The position numbers and the translations under genes are program-made. DNA of 64,000 bases, taken from contig JASPKZ010003439.1 in NCBI GenBank assembly GCA_030220185.1, positions 1-64,000 on the forward strand. The letters run 5' to 3'. Positions 11,607 to 22,934 of this stretch are shown one piece after another. Under the pieces are notes generated by a model. That model was not told the origin of the DNA. It saw only the letters and a list, made by a program, of their open reading frames with translations, and made no database searches. Origin of the DNA: Diploptera punctata. Lineage: Eukaryota > Arthropoda > Insecta > Blattodea > Blaberidae. The stretch's first letter is position 1. Each line of letters starts with the position of its first letter.

Positions 11607-12626
11607 TCTACCAGGTTGAAAAAAATACAAAAATATTCTTACACCTAATTATAATAAAAATAAATATTACATAGCATGTTTACAATATAATTGTTACTTG
11701 CAAAATATTTTTATTTTAACAAGATTTAACAATTGTACTACTGCGTCAGGTAAAAATCGTGAAGGGTGAGATTGTTTCGAAGATTTTTGTTAAACTGAAA
11801 TTTGTATAAAACACATGAAACATTATATACGAACTATAACAGTAAAAATAAATGTGTCTTATTTCACTATTGAACGCTAGCCGAGTTCAGAATTATTAAG
11901 GTTTCGTAATATTTTTGAGACCATATGTAATAATGTCTAAGTAGTAAACCAGGAGCCATGCGCGCGAGGTTTCATATTTCTCATAAAGTGTATTTTATAT
12001 TTTTTCACGATAATATATTTTGTTGTAATTTTGCAAGTAGTATGGTCTTATGTAATTGTATTTGACCAAATATGTAATTACCTTCACGAAGGTTATATGC
12101 TGGTTTTCCCAATGTATTAAATGCGATGCTACTTATTTCAGTCTCTAGATATAACCACAGTCTCTCGTTTTTATCACATTACCTCCTTTTAATTAGTGCA
12201 TTTTTTATGAGTCTCTGTTTTCTAAGATCATAAAATATTTATATTTTTTATGAGAGTTAAAGTGATGAGTGGATCTTGATAATGTCGTTCGAACCCAGAA
12301 TTTGCCTCGATGACTGAAGGAAATATCTTCAGCCAGATTTATTGACACAGCTTTATCTTCCAGCATTTTCGAAGTTGTCTCAGTATACCGCAGATAATTT
12401 TTACTTATCTTCTTCTTTTTCTTCTGCCAAAAGCATATGTTTGTGTTTATTTCCGTCTGTGAACTACAACTCGAACTGGTCTGTCCAACGGCGATGAGGC
12501 CGACATAAGTCTCTGATTCCTGCAGGGTGTTAATTTATCAATTTTTTGGTAAACGATATTCTGGCATTCTAACAACCTGCTGTCTCCATTTATGTTGATG
12601 AAGTTTGAATTTCGATGCCCATATTT

Positions 12627-12660
<34 letters not shown>

Positions 12661-12675
12661 ATATATATACACATA
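12627..12675. repeat. (TA)n microsatellite
   Basis: A TA dinucleotide run with one phase break, grading into (ACAT) at its right end. Confidence 0.93.
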
Positions 12676-12784
12676 CATACATATCTTCATGAAAGTTAGC
12701 GGACTATTTTCGAGGTGTATTAATTGCGAAGATTATTATTATTAATTTAATGTTTTATTAAAACTTTAATCTTTCGTTTTTATT

Positions 12785-13330
12785 ATACAGTACTAGCCAA
12801 TACCCGGCGTGCGCTGCTACTCATAAATAAATACGTATTAATGTGTTTTTACCACCAGCCGTGCACTGTTCGGGAATCTGCTTATCCCGATATTCTCGGA
12901 ATCAATGAAAGACAAAAATGGTTATTTTGAGTTATCCGTAGGAGATAAACATATGTTGTCGAGGACTTTTTTTTAGAGTTTCTTGAGGTGTTCAATTCTG
13001 TGTATATTGATTTGGTGTATTTGTTATGGTTTACGCAGCGTAAGCCATTTAAGGGTCAAAATAGGGACTCTACTTCACGTTTTTCACTACAGAGGATGAT
13101 TTTTAGGGGTAAAGGGTTTGAGTATTACAAATATCTTATAGCCAATATTCATCCCCGGAATCTCGGGAACATATTTCACAAAGCCCAATCTCAATCGAAT
13201 GTACAGTGTGACAGAGCACGCTTGTCCGTGAATCGACTTATCACGGTCTTCTTGGCATCAATGAAAAACAAAAATATTTATTGTGAGTTATCCGTGAAAG
13301 ATAAACGTATATATGAAAATACATCTATAT
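12785..13330. repeat. Unclassified repeat with internal duplication
   Basis: It begins near 'ctagccaatacccggcgtgcg'-type sequence. Two ~100-bp segments (12855-12955 and 13210-13310) are clearly related ('atcaatgaaa.acaaaaat', 'gagttatccgt', 'gataaac'). An open frame spans 12988-13332, but the internal repeat and lack of motifs argue against a gene. Confidence 0.4.
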
Positions 13331-13367
13331 AAGGATTAACCTTATTAAGAAATACAGTCTAAAATTT

Positions 13368-13447
13368 GGCGAAGGGAGGTGGCGACCCCATCGCCCAGTT
13401 GATCACACTGCAATCAGCCACCCGGTTATTTGCGGGGAAACCACATC
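13368..13447 (+). other. Module M, copy 3
   Basis: Contains GGCGA/TCGCC, CAGT/ACTG and CCCG/CGGG pairings. It is followed by repeat R sequence to about 13850. Confidence 0.55.
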
Positions 13448-13857
13448 GAGGAGTGTGTGATAATGTTGTGTTTGTCATGTGATATTTACTAGTTCACCGA
13501 TTTCATTTTTAACTGTGATTAGGGTCAATTGTTAATTACGCAACTTAGAGTCTATTTTCATTCATTACAATGCCATCTCAAGGAAGGATCTCCAAGCTCT
13601 GATATCTCTTTGTTGTGCTTGAATACTTATTCGTATCAGTTATGCCTAATATATTTTTGATACGAGCACCGCACTTCTATCAATTTACATACTGTTCAAC
13701 AAACGTTATTTCCGTGTTTGAACGGGTTTTATTTATTTTAATTTACTACAGTTTTACTACGAACTTCTACACATGCTATTCCTATAATTTTTTAATTTCT
13801 TTATAACATAATTCAATTTTTTGTTCAATGTCACCTGTTTGGCATTGGTGTATTGTA

Positions 13858-14177
13858 ACCCACTTCTGAGGTAGGGGCGCCTGGGAGGCGGGGTTAAGTT
13901 GACTTAATGATATGACGGGTTATGACGATGGGTAATGATGCGCCAGGAGAGGCATTAAACCTAAACTTAATCTAATGATATGATGAATATGACAATTGAT
14001 GTAAATGATAGTCAGGGTGATTTCGGGACTGTTTGGGCCCTAAAGTATCCAGACATTTGGCTTATAGGTGAGGAAAATCCCCGAAAAACTCACCCAGGAA
14101 ACTTGTCCCGAGCAGGGATCGAATCTGGGCCCGCTGCGTCACAAGGCAGCACGCTACATCGAGACCGCAGCGGTGGA
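13858..14177 (-). mobile_element. S1 SINE with the alternative 3' module
   Basis: The head and body are standard S1 (minus strand, head at about 14177). The 3' part is different from other S1 copies: instead of the 'gtaaagctgcaaagcat..cagaattactatgg' tail it carries 'ctagattaagtttagg..ttaa' and 'aggcgcccctacctcaga'. The same alternative tail occurs at 22075-22345, so it is a genuine subfamily and not a chance junction. Confidence 0.7.
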
Positions 14178-14850
14178 CTTACATAATTGAATATTAGTTA
14201 ATGATACCGCATGTGCTCGTACTCTACTCTCACTGAATAGAGAAACTGCAACATTACCGGTATAGGTATACTGGTTTTTACCAAATGCATATATAACCAT
14301 AATGTTGTAATTAATATGGAAATTATGGGTATATTTTTGATAATTATCATCAAATACTTGGTTACTCAAATGACGTGGTAATAATAGCTAGATAGATCCA
14401 AGATACAGAAAATAATTTCATGTTCCATGAAATGCAAACAAAACAATTGGGACTTAACATCAATAAAAACAAATTGATAATTATGGCGGCACCAAACGTG
14501 CGTTCAGCTCAACCTTGGCAGGAAATATATAGTTGAAGAATTTGTATTTGTTGGTTCATTATTAACATACGATAATGAATTGAAGAATGACATACAAATA
14601 ACAATAAAGTCAGCCAAACCGTGCATATAAAAGCACTTTAGGTATAATAAAAAATAAAGTAGTTTCAAGATATTAAATTAAATATTTATAAAACCTTAAT
14701 TGTACCAGTTTTACCTCATCGCGCTAAGGTATGGAGTTTTAAAAAATAAGTATCTGTGATCACATACCAACGTTTGAAAGAAAAATTCTGAGGAGAATTT
14801 TGGAGGAATCAAATGTGGAAATATACGGAGAAGCAGGTATAACAGTTAAC
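14178..14850. repeat. Paralogous block A, copy 2, with RT remnant
   Basis: Matches 179-850. From about 14680 the plus strand shows an RT thumb remnant, including 'YKTLIVPVL' and FERKILRRIL. Confidence 0.7.
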
Positions 14851-14861
14851 TGTATGTATGT

Positions 14862-15250
14862 TGTTCTTGAATAATACTTCTTGGTGTCGATTTTTTTTTT
14901 TATACAAGCATCACCTTACAGTGTCACGACTATCAATTTACATACCGTTCACCGAAAGTTACTTCCGTTTTTTAACGTTAGCTCATTTTGTCATTGAATT
15001 CTAACAAAAGAAAGGACTATTTTCTTTATATATGGAACTTAAATCAATTGCAATAATCGGGTTTGATTTGTTTTAATTTACAATCGTTTTACTACAAATT
15101 TCTACACATGTTATTCCTATAATTTAGCAATTTCTTTATAACATAACTGAATAATAGTTAATTATACTGCATGTGCCCGTACCCTCCTCTCACAGGAAAG
15201 ATAAACTGCCACATTACCGGTATAGGAATTCTGGTTTTTACCGAATGCAT
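14862..15250. repeat. Rearranged pieces of repeat R and block A
   Basis: 14862-15010 matches 2570-2700. 15050-15150 matches 13740-13810. 15150-15250 matches the part of block A next to the SINE ('gcatgtgc.cgtac', 'accggtatagg', 'gaatgcatata'). This is a mosaic of the same building blocks. Confidence 0.6.
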
Positions 15251-15393
15251 ATAGGCCCATTTTAAGCATTATTTTTTAATTGTATCCCTACCGATAACGA
15301 TTGTCTTACTCGATAGCGATGCAGTCTTGACCAGCAAGGCCACCTTCACCGTTAATAGGTGTTCATCAGAATGGGTTTTCTTGATCGATTACT

Positions 15394-16922
15394 GAATTTG
15401 ATCCTTTTATTGCTGATCATATACAAAACTGCGGAAATCGTGGAAAAGGAAGTAGCCTACATCAAATTTGTGGGCAAATATTTGTAATAATTTTATTAAT
15501 ATAATGGTAGAACAGGTATTAAAATCAATTGTTAACGAATTCAAATCAGCAAAATACTACTCTATTAGGATGGATTGTACGCCAGATTTCTCCCACGTTT
15601 ACCAGCTGACCTTCATCGTTAGATACGTAAAAGACGGAGAGCCTATTGAGAGATTTTTGCAATTTTTGCCTAGCGACGAACATAATGCACAACGCATAGC
15701 AGATACCATTTTAAATTTTTTGAAAGCCTTGATATTCCTATAAAATAGTGTCGCGGGCAGAGTTAGGATAATGCATAAAATATTGCTGGATATTTTTTTC
15801 GGTGTTCAGCCAAGAATAAAAGAAAAATGTGAATTCGCAATTTTTGTCCCATGTGCGGCACATTCGCTAAATGTAGTAGATGTTCAGGCTGTTGAACGAA
15901 TTTTATTAAGCACCAGCATACTTTCAATTTATCCAAAAATTGTTCAATTTTTTTTCTCGGCTTCGACCAAACACTGGAAAATTATGACAGAGCATTTGGG
16001 TGCAAATACAATTCTGAAGTCTCTCCCGGATACTAGATGGTCTCCACGTGCTAATGCTATTACTGCCTTGCAAAATGGTCATTTAATTATTTTTGAAGCT
16101 TTTACATCAATTACAAGTGATATCAAACAACCAGGAAGCCTAAAGCATAGCAAAAAAATGAAAAAAATAAATAAAAATAAAAAATAGATACTTTCTTCTA
16201 ACGGAGATATGGAATAATCTTTTGGGAATTATGAATAAAACAAGCTTATGTGTACAGAAGAGCACTGTGACCATAGACATTGCAATACAACTTCATGCAT
16301 CTCTGATCGATTATATCAATAACGCACCCAAAAATTTCGATCAGTGCGAATCGGCTGCTAAAGAAATCACATTGCTGAATATGAAGATAACTCTGAAAGA
16401 AAAAAAATCGCAACATACGCATCACTTCTTTTTGAAGAATCATCATCACAGACTGTACAATTTTATGGCAAAGAAAAATTTCGTGTGGATACGTTTATTC
16501 CTATAATCTACACACTGTATGCACATTTAAAAAATCGTTCGGCAGCAAAACAAGAAATTTACAATCATTTTAATTTTCTTTGTCAGTTAATAACAATCGA
16601 TTCTTAAGAGTTGACAAAAAATGCAAAGAATTTGTAGAATTCTATCATGAAGACATTAATGCATATGAGCTGAAATCAGAATGTTTTGATTTAAGGCAGA
16701 ATTTAAAGAACATAGCAAAGCAATCAGCCGATGAGTAACTCAATCTTGCAAACCTAATAAAGCCTGATGAATTAGAAGAAATGTTTCCAAATGCTGAAGT
16801 TGCTACAAGAATATTCCATTGCTTAATGGTTACCAACTGTAGAGTAGAGCGCTCATTTTGACAACTAAAGATAATAATACATTAATAACAACAAAGTGTT
16901 ACAAGAACGTCTATCTAATTTG
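15394..16922 (+). pseudogene. hAT-type (DUF4371/ZMYM1-like) transposase, broken
   Basis: The translation follows the DUF4371/ZMYM1-like hAT family from an EFDPFIADHI segment through YYSIRMDCTPDFSHVYQLTF (RNase-H-like core start), VPCAAHSLNVV (the conserved CAAHSLNLV motif), FFSASTKHWK and SLPDTRW, to MVTNCRVERSF of the hAT C-terminal dimerisation region. The protein would cut and paste its own DNA element. It is dead: several stops and frameshifts interrupt it, and a LINE fragment sits at 16931-17449. The coding sequence resumes at 17463 with 'IERDILKN' and 'DFEDITQDFAQ'. One frameshift lies at a TAGCCTA at 15453-15459 and a stop-bearing 6-bp excess at TAGGCCTA 17464-17471 (see findings). Terminal inverted repeats not identified. 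Confidence 0.85.
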
Positions 16923-16930
16923 TTAATTAT

Positions 16931-17449
16931 CTTCTTCTTCTTCCAAGTATTAGGCCAAGGCCTGTTATGATTCCATAGAAAATTTTCCCTCCAGCGTTTC
17001 ATAGGACGGCCCAGTGATCTTCGTCCTCTTGGTATATAATTATAAACAGTTTTGGGGGTCCGATTTGAACTCATTCTTTCAAGATGGTGTTTCCAATTTA
17101 GTTGGTACTGTTTAATATATTCCAAAATTGGCGTAGTCTTCAATTCTTTTAAGATATCGGTGTTCCTTTTCCGATCCCATCTGGTGTAACCCGCTGTTCT
17201 GCGCATGAATCTCATTTCACAAGCCGTTATTCTGCTTTCATGTTGTTTTTTTAGTGTCCATGCTTCACTACCATAGGTCAACACTGGTCTAGCCAAAGTG
17301 TTATATAAACGTAATCTGGTGTTTTTTTGTACAAGGGATGGTTTCATAACTTGATTAATAATTCCTAAACTTTTATTATAACTAGTAACTTTTCCAGGGA
17401 TATCCTTTTCATCCCAGATAGAGAGATAATATCCAAGATATTTAAATTG
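16931..17449 (-). mobile_element. 5'-truncated LINE (family L2) inserted in the hAT gene
   Basis: The minus strand gives a long open RT C-terminus: FKYLGYYLSIWDEKDIPG, then RLYNTLARPVLTYGSEAWTL, CEMRFMRRTAGYTRWDRKRN and GRRSLGRPMKRWRENF. It ends in a (GAA)n-type 3' tail. The element is flanked by the 13-bp direct repeat ATTTGTTAATTAT (16918-16930 and 17450-17462), a target-site duplication. A near-identical relative is at 27187-27972. The insertion split the hAT coding sequence. Confidence 0.9.
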
Positions 17450-17462
17450 ATTTGTTAATTAT

Positions 17463-17540
17463 GTAGGCCTACATAGAACGTGATATCCTTAAAAATAGAC
17501 TTTGAGGATATAACACAAGATTTTGCACAACAGTAATCTC
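17463..17540 (+). pseudogene. hAT transposase C-terminal end, downstream of the LINE
   Basis: This continues the gene at 15394-16922. With the LINE and one target-site copy discounted, the sequence QERLSNLLIM joins to IERDILKN, as expected for the end of the hAT dimerisation domain. A TAGGCCTA lies exactly at this joint. Confidence 0.75.
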
Positions 17541-17744
17541 GAAAGAAACCATTATCGTAATCGTAACCAATTCAAACCAGCAGCATACTTTTCTAATTAA
17601 TAACATATGTATATTTGATTTGTGCTCATTAACCATAATCATAGCAGGAAAATGCTTTTGTTATTCACTTTATTTACTTTCCAACAGGGCCCTAAATTCT
17701 AGTGTGCCCTGGGGCCCCGGCATGGCCTAAGACGGCCCTGCTCC

Positions 17745-18290
17745 ATATGATATATTTTGTGTGTTGAATATCACAACTACTATCATAATTAAACCTTTAG
17801 TACATGTTAAATCTATGGTCATTCCATGATAGGCCTACGTGGGATCCATGCTATAATGGACCAAGTATACGAAATTCTCATTTTGTTTTTATCAAGAAGT
17901 TGTGAGGTTACTTTACTGAACCTTGAATGCATTTAACATTCCGTTCCTGATTTCTTTGTGATTTACCAACGAACGTCAATTGAAAGAACAATGATCATAT
18001 CTATGATGAAAATACGTCATTATTAGGATTGTTTTTACTGAAATAGTTATTATTTTACTAACTAACATTTGGCGTAGGGATGTGGCGACCCCATCGCCCA
18101 GTGCTTCATACTGCAATTAGCCACCCGGTTATTGCCGGGAAAACCACATTTAGGTATGTGTGTTTATGAAGTGTTTATCTTGCCTTTTTTTATTGGTTCA
18201 CTGATTTCATTTTAACTGTGATTATGATATTTGCTTAACCGATACCCAGTTATTATTTAAACATTTCCCACTTTTATATTGACTTCGTTC
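17745..18290. repeat. Repeat R copy (matches 1883-2400)
   Basis: Shared landmarks are 'aagttgtgaggt', 'aacattccgttcctgatttc', 'acgaacgtcaattgaa', 'atgatgaaaatacgtcattatta' and module M. A TAGGCCTA at 17830 is absent from the paralogous site near 1966. Confidence 0.75.
18071..18150 (+). other. Module M, copy 4 (best preserved)
   Basis: All helices can form, including the outer ATGTGG/CCACAT pairing. Confidence 0.6.
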
Positions 18291-18420
18291 ACGGTCGGGG
18301 ATATTATGATGATCTTGTAGAAGATTTCCGGGTTGTTGGCCATTGTCTTGAAGCTTGTAGTTGTCCGACGTTTCGCCAGAGACTGCGTCCGGCATCCTGA
18401 AGGGTTTTAATCATCATCAT
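18276..18420 (-). mobile_element. Terminal piece of a Penelope-like or similar element
   Basis: On the minus strand it reads ..GCCGG(acgcagtct)CTGGC-GAAAC-GTCGGAC.., then a region ending 'gaagatcatcat' and 'aagtcaata'. It shares that 3' half with the palindrome at 38800-38920. The stem followed by GAAACGTC resembles the right half of hammerhead-type motifs seen at ends of Penelope-like elements, but the CTGATGA half is not intact. The family assignment is tentative. Confidence 0.35.
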
Positions 18421-18659
18421 TTGCAACTTTTTTTTTCGCATTCCATTCTTATATAGCCTATGGAAGATCACACTTTGTATGTCATATAATATTAGCTTCA
18501 TTTTACTTCCCACAGTTAATTTCTTAAGGCCTTGTCTTCCACGCAGCTAGATTAGAAGAAAGAAAACAATTACTCTTACTTCTAAATTACAATAAACATT
18601 ATTGCTACCGGTACCGCTATGTTCCTAATTACTGTAATTAACCGTGAATGTATGGATTC

Positions 18660-18890
18660 TAAACATTTTCCTTTCCTTCTTCTACTGCTGCCAAAAACGC
18701 AGGTTTAGGTTTATTCCCGTCTGAGAACTAGAAATGGAACTGATTTATCCAACAGCAATGAGGTCAACCTAAGCCTCTGTTTGCTATAGAGCGATTATTA
18801 TTTTTTTTTTTTTGCCATAGATATTCTGAAATACTAAGAAAGTGCTGTCTCCATTTATGTTGATGAAGATAGAATTTGGCCGTGGTAACA
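18660..18890. repeat. Repeat R piece (matches 3500-3640 and 12440-12600)
   Basis: Landmarks 'ctgagaacta', 'caacagcaatgag', 'gctgtctccattta' and 'gttgatga' are in the same order in all three places. Confidence 0.6.
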
Positions 18891-18899
18891 TCTACACCT

Positions 18900-19634
18900 C
18901 ATTTCCATTTCTATGAACTTCTAACTATATTATTTAGAGGCCTATGATTTAGCAGTTTACTTATTTATTTAGTCATTTGATATGGTTGAACCTACAATAG
19001 GTACCAATAACCTCCACTGGCTATAATATGACAATGTTTATTTGGAGGAACTCTGATTTTTTACCACCTTATGAAAGTTTTATCTTGAAGAATGACATTA
19101 TCGATGCGAATTCCGAAGCCAAGTGGGACACAGCTCCTGCCGACGGCAGCTTTTCCACGATGATTACGATGATATTTCTAGAACGTAATAACGGAAATAT
19201 TGCTATCTACTGTTTTTAATACAACTAAAACGAGCACAACTACTACTGGGTTCAATGCTACCCAGATTTTATAACCCCGTCGTAAGTTGCAGGGAGAACA
19301 TTCTTCTGTAGCATCAAGTGCAGATACAGTAGGCAGAAGTCATCCTGCACACTTCACTCTACATAGTCCAAGTAAGCCTATATACTACCTACGAGATGTA
19401 GTCTGCAAAGAAATGTAAAACTGAAACAACTTCTTCCGAATGTGATATGATTCCAGGCAACTGGTACGTTATGCATTATTTGAATGAATTTGTTAGTTGC
19501 CAACACCTTAACATTTTGAATGAATAAAAACGAATGTTCTCAATGCGCACATACTCACAGATAAAAATCTACCTCCAATTTTAGTCGTTGCAATCTATAA
19601 CAATCACATAATCCATTCAGAGCAATGATATTTC
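18900..19634. other. Unassigned spacer
   Basis: No recognisable gene or repeat. The 63-codon plus-strand ORF at 19028-19219 has no motif. Confidence 0.45.
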
Positions 19635-20490
19635 GCGGATTTTATATTTCTAATATAGGGTTTCGTACGTTTCAAAACTTAGTCCATTACCATTCACCAC
19701 AGGACTTTCATGTGTTAATTGTATCCCATGTAATTCTCTAATTTGACAGTAAGAATACTTGTGTTTCGGGTCATATTACACAACAAATACACGCATTTTA
19801 AAACGTTTTCAATACTTCGTTCAACAACATTCTACCTGGGCTATCATGTCTTAATTGTGTCCCAACAATTTCTCTACCTTGAGAGTTAAGATACTTGTGT
19901 TTCAGGTCTCATTTCGTTCGAAATACATGAATATTAGAACGTTCCAAAACTTCGTCCATCTCCATGATACTCGGGCTTTCATGTCTTAATTCTGGACCTA
20001 CGTATTCTATAATTTTAGAGTTAATAGACATGTGCTGCAAGTCACATTTCATTCGAAATACATGAATATTAGAACGTTACAATACATTGTCCAACCGCAT
20101 TCTCTCGGGGCTCTCATATGTTAAAGGTGTCCCAAGTAATTCTCTAATTTAAGAGTTAATAGACTTGTGATTCAGGTCTCATTTCGTTCGAAATACATGC
20201 ATATTAGAACTTTGCAAACTCGATCCATTTCCATGATACTAGGGCATTCTTATCTTAATTATGGCCCTAAGTATTCTATAATTTGAGAGTTCATTGAAAT
20301 GTGTTGCAGGTCTAATTTCATTCTAAACTCATGGATATTTAAACGTTTCAATACATCGTCCAACTGCATTCTGTCGCGGCTTTCATGTCGTAATGGTGTC
20401 ATAACTAATTCTCTAATTTGAGACTTAATGTCTTGTGTTTTAGGTCTCATTTCATTCGAAATACAAGAATATTAAAACGTTTGAAAACGT
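19635..20490. repeat. Satellite array, ~135-bp monomer, six units
   Basis: A recurring 'ttcatgtcttaatt..' landmark falls near 19715, 19851, 19986, 20121, 20255 and 20390, i.e. every 134-136 bp. Each unit also has 'tctctaattt' or 'ttctataattt', 'aggtctcatttc' and 'gaaatacatgaatatt'. Units alternate: those at 19986 and 20255 carry a 'catgatactcgggc..tattctataattt' variant, while 19851, 20121 and 20390 carry 'gtcccaa..attctctaattt'. So there is a ~270-bp dimer pattern. Confidence 0.88.
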
Positions 20491-20649
20491 AATAATGGCA
20501 CACTTGTGTCGTAATCCAGTATGCTGGTGTGTGAATCTTACAGCTTTTTGGTGATCCTTGCATGGGACTCGCACCGCTTATTGAACGATCCCCTATCTCA
20601 TCGCTTGACTCTCTATCCGTTATAGGTTCTGAAAGATAAACTCCCAACC

Positions 20650-20655
<6 letters not shown>

Positions 20656-20691
<36 letters not shown>
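20656..20691. repeat. (TA)n microsatellite
   Basis: A clean TA run. Confidence 0.95.
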
Positions 20692-20693
<2 letters not shown>

Positions 20694-21064
20694 GCATATA
20701 CTCTCAAGTTTCGTTTAATAAGCTACAGATGCCACACATTCACATCAACTCTCAAACCCTCGAAAGGGGACCCTGAAACATCGGACTTCCTCTATTAATA
20801 TAATTATATAAAGTAAATAGAGAAACAAACTAAGGAAAACAGTCATAAACTATGTACACATACACAATCAACAGGATGGGTCCAATCAGCAATAAAATTC
20901 ATGTGCACACGACACACAGTGTGGTTCGTCAAGTATCAGTCGTGGCATACACACTTCCAAGCGGGTTATTCCTCTTTCTCATCACAATTATGCTGGTGAT
21001 TGATTTAATTTTTTCTTAAATGTGAATATCATCTGCAGAAACTGTAACTGAATGTAATGATTAG

Positions 21065-21068
<4 letters not shown>

Positions 21069-21098
<30 letters not shown>
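21069..21098. repeat. (TA)n microsatellite
   Basis: A clean TA run. Confidence 0.95.
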
Positions 21099-21100
<2 letters not shown>

Positions 21101-21604
21101 CTAATCACGTTTTTTGAAATACCACAGAATAACTTTCTCTACACTCACGGTCATAGATGATTTAACGTGATGGACTATCAACAGTTATGATGTTGATACC
21201 AGCACCGGAATGTTATTTAATTATCAGTGTTGGCCAAATGTTTGTATTCTAATGCGGCGCACTGCTCGCTTCGTGCTTCCAGTTCCGCGTTGGTCGGATA
21301 GACGACTTTAATGTGATCTACTTTCAATTTACACAACAATTCGGTAATCCACTTTACGTATTACCTGTATATTTATGTTACATTATTGGATGAGTTTATG
21401 TATAAACTGTGCTGTACGAGAGATTAAGAGATGGGAGAAGGTAGAATCTGCTGACTTTATGCAACCTACTCCTTAGAGAAGCACCAATTGCTGTCAGTTT
21501 TTAACGTCCCCATCTGACAGACCACAGTCTTCTCAATTTGTGTGTACTATGGAGGGGTCTATAAATAATAAAGTATGTAGGCTAACAATCACATTAGTAC
21601 CACC

Positions 21605-21722
21605 ACCCCTCTTGACCACAGGGGTGAAATTTACTGTTAATTGCAAACCTGGCTGATATCGAACCCGAGCCTAATAGTCAGGAAGCTTGAACGCCAAGAC
21701 GTAAGCCACCACGGCCCAGTGT
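21605..21722 (-). mobile_element. tRNA-derived SINE-like fragment, third type
   Basis: On the minus strand it starts 'ggccgtggtggcttacg' and has a B-box-like GGGTTCGATATC about 45 bp on. It matches neither S1 nor S2. The body and tail are not recognisable. Confidence 0.4.
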
Positions 21723-21884
21723 TCTTCACATGTTCATTACTGATAGTCTGTGGATTGTAATGATTCATTTTCTTACTATTTCCATTAATTTCTTGGAACT
21801 TTTTTAAAGATTTTAGCCAATTTTGTCCAATACCATCAAGTTCTCATACGGCATATTCTACTTGCATTGGGGGCGTACGAGGAA

Positions 21885-21990
21885 TATTTGTTGAATTTGC
21901 TTTATCTCGATGGTCATATCTTGATTTTTTCAAGGTTATTTTTTGCGTTTCTTTACGATCGATCTATTCCGTCGCATTCATACATTTATT
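21885..21990. repeat. Degenerate monomer of the ~132-bp satellite
   Basis: 'ggtcatatcttgat', 'tttttgcgtttctttacgatc' follow the order of the 132-bp satellite units. A second such piece is at 25520-25600. Confidence 0.4.
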
Positions 21991-22074
21991 GCATAGACTT
22001 AAATATACGACTTTTTATTTAATGACCCAGGTTGTCAAATCGACATATGTAATGTTGGATCCTACCATTGGCGT

Positions 22075-22345
22075 AATTATACCTACATCTGAAGTTGGGG
22101 CGCCTAAAGAGCAGAGTTACGCTACTCTGATTATATGAAAGGTGATGGTGATAGTTGTGCGCTAGGTGAGTCCTTAATCCTAAACTTAATCTAGGGTGTA
22201 AATGGAAGACGATGATAATCGTTATGACCATAAGATGTTCGCCGAATGTTTGAGCCTTAAAGTTTTCTGATATTTGTCTTTCGGGTGGGGAAAAATCCGA
22301 AAAAAAGTACCTAATTCAGGAAACTTGTTCAGACCGAGATTTGAA
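22075..22345 (-). mobile_element. S1 SINE, alternative 3' module, decayed
   Basis: The 3' module at about 22080-22200 (minus strand 'ctagattaagtttagg', 'taggcgcccc') matches the one at 13858-13970. The S1 body and part of the head lie at 22229-22345. Confidence 0.6.
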
Positions 22346-22710
22346 CTCGAAGAAGCCTGAAAGAACAATATTTTCATTGAAAATACGTATTAATAATTGG
22401 ACAGAAAGTGCAGCCACCTTTTCACAAAATCCACAAACAAGTGAACGCTAAACTAATCTGGTGTTGGCTACTAACTCGCCCATTTAATCACACTAATTTA
22501 CCGAAAATAAAGACTAGCTTGACCGTCTAAAACTAACTTACCCGTTTCTGTAGGTGTACTACTGGGATAGTATCCCCTAACGGGTGAGTAAACATGTTTG
22601 ACAATTGACTCTAGCGGGAACGTGTGTTATCATACTGGCCAGCGTGACTGTAGCAGTTACTTGGTTCTCCGATTGAATAATCACAATTGATATCCTGGTA
22701 TGAATAGCCC
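22346..22710. mobile_element. Non-autonomous DNA transposon T, left-truncated copy
   Basis: Matches the interior and right end of the element at 54083-54656 and of 25982-26466 (shared 'gtgaacgctaaactaatctggtgt', 'ctcgcccatttaatca', 'tgagtaaacatg' and the right terminus 'gaatagcc'). The left end is replaced by SINE sequence. The same arrangement continues to about 23410 and recurs at 26145-27180, so this is part of a ~1-kb duplicated block. Confidence 0.65.
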
Positions 22711-22934
22711 GGATTTCAATTATTCTAATTTACAATAATGTTCCCTAAAAGTAAAGGCATATTATCTCTATAATTTAGCAATTTCTGTATTTACTTCGTC
22801 ATTTAATATTTTATTGTGTAGGGTACCTCATTGCCTGTACCCTTCTCCCGGTTGAGAGAGGAACTGGCTGTTTAAAGAAATGTTGATATTCACCAAATTC
22901 GCTTAGACACATCATCTACGTGGATTCTTATCAG

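Larger units (their letters stand above)
10425..12610. repeat. Repeat R copy with nested insertions
   Basis: It starts with module M (10426-10500). From 11845 on it follows 2715-3640 closely, with shared landmarks such as 'agccatgcg', 'cataaa', 'cagccagatttattga' and 'cctgcagg'. Between these a SINE (11025-11277) and a long microsatellite have accumulated. Confidence 0.6.

Noticed and set aside
20447..20707. ORF with repeated Ile-Tyr (also 12447-12674)
   Set aside because: Produced by the (TA)n runs; no conserved motif outside them.
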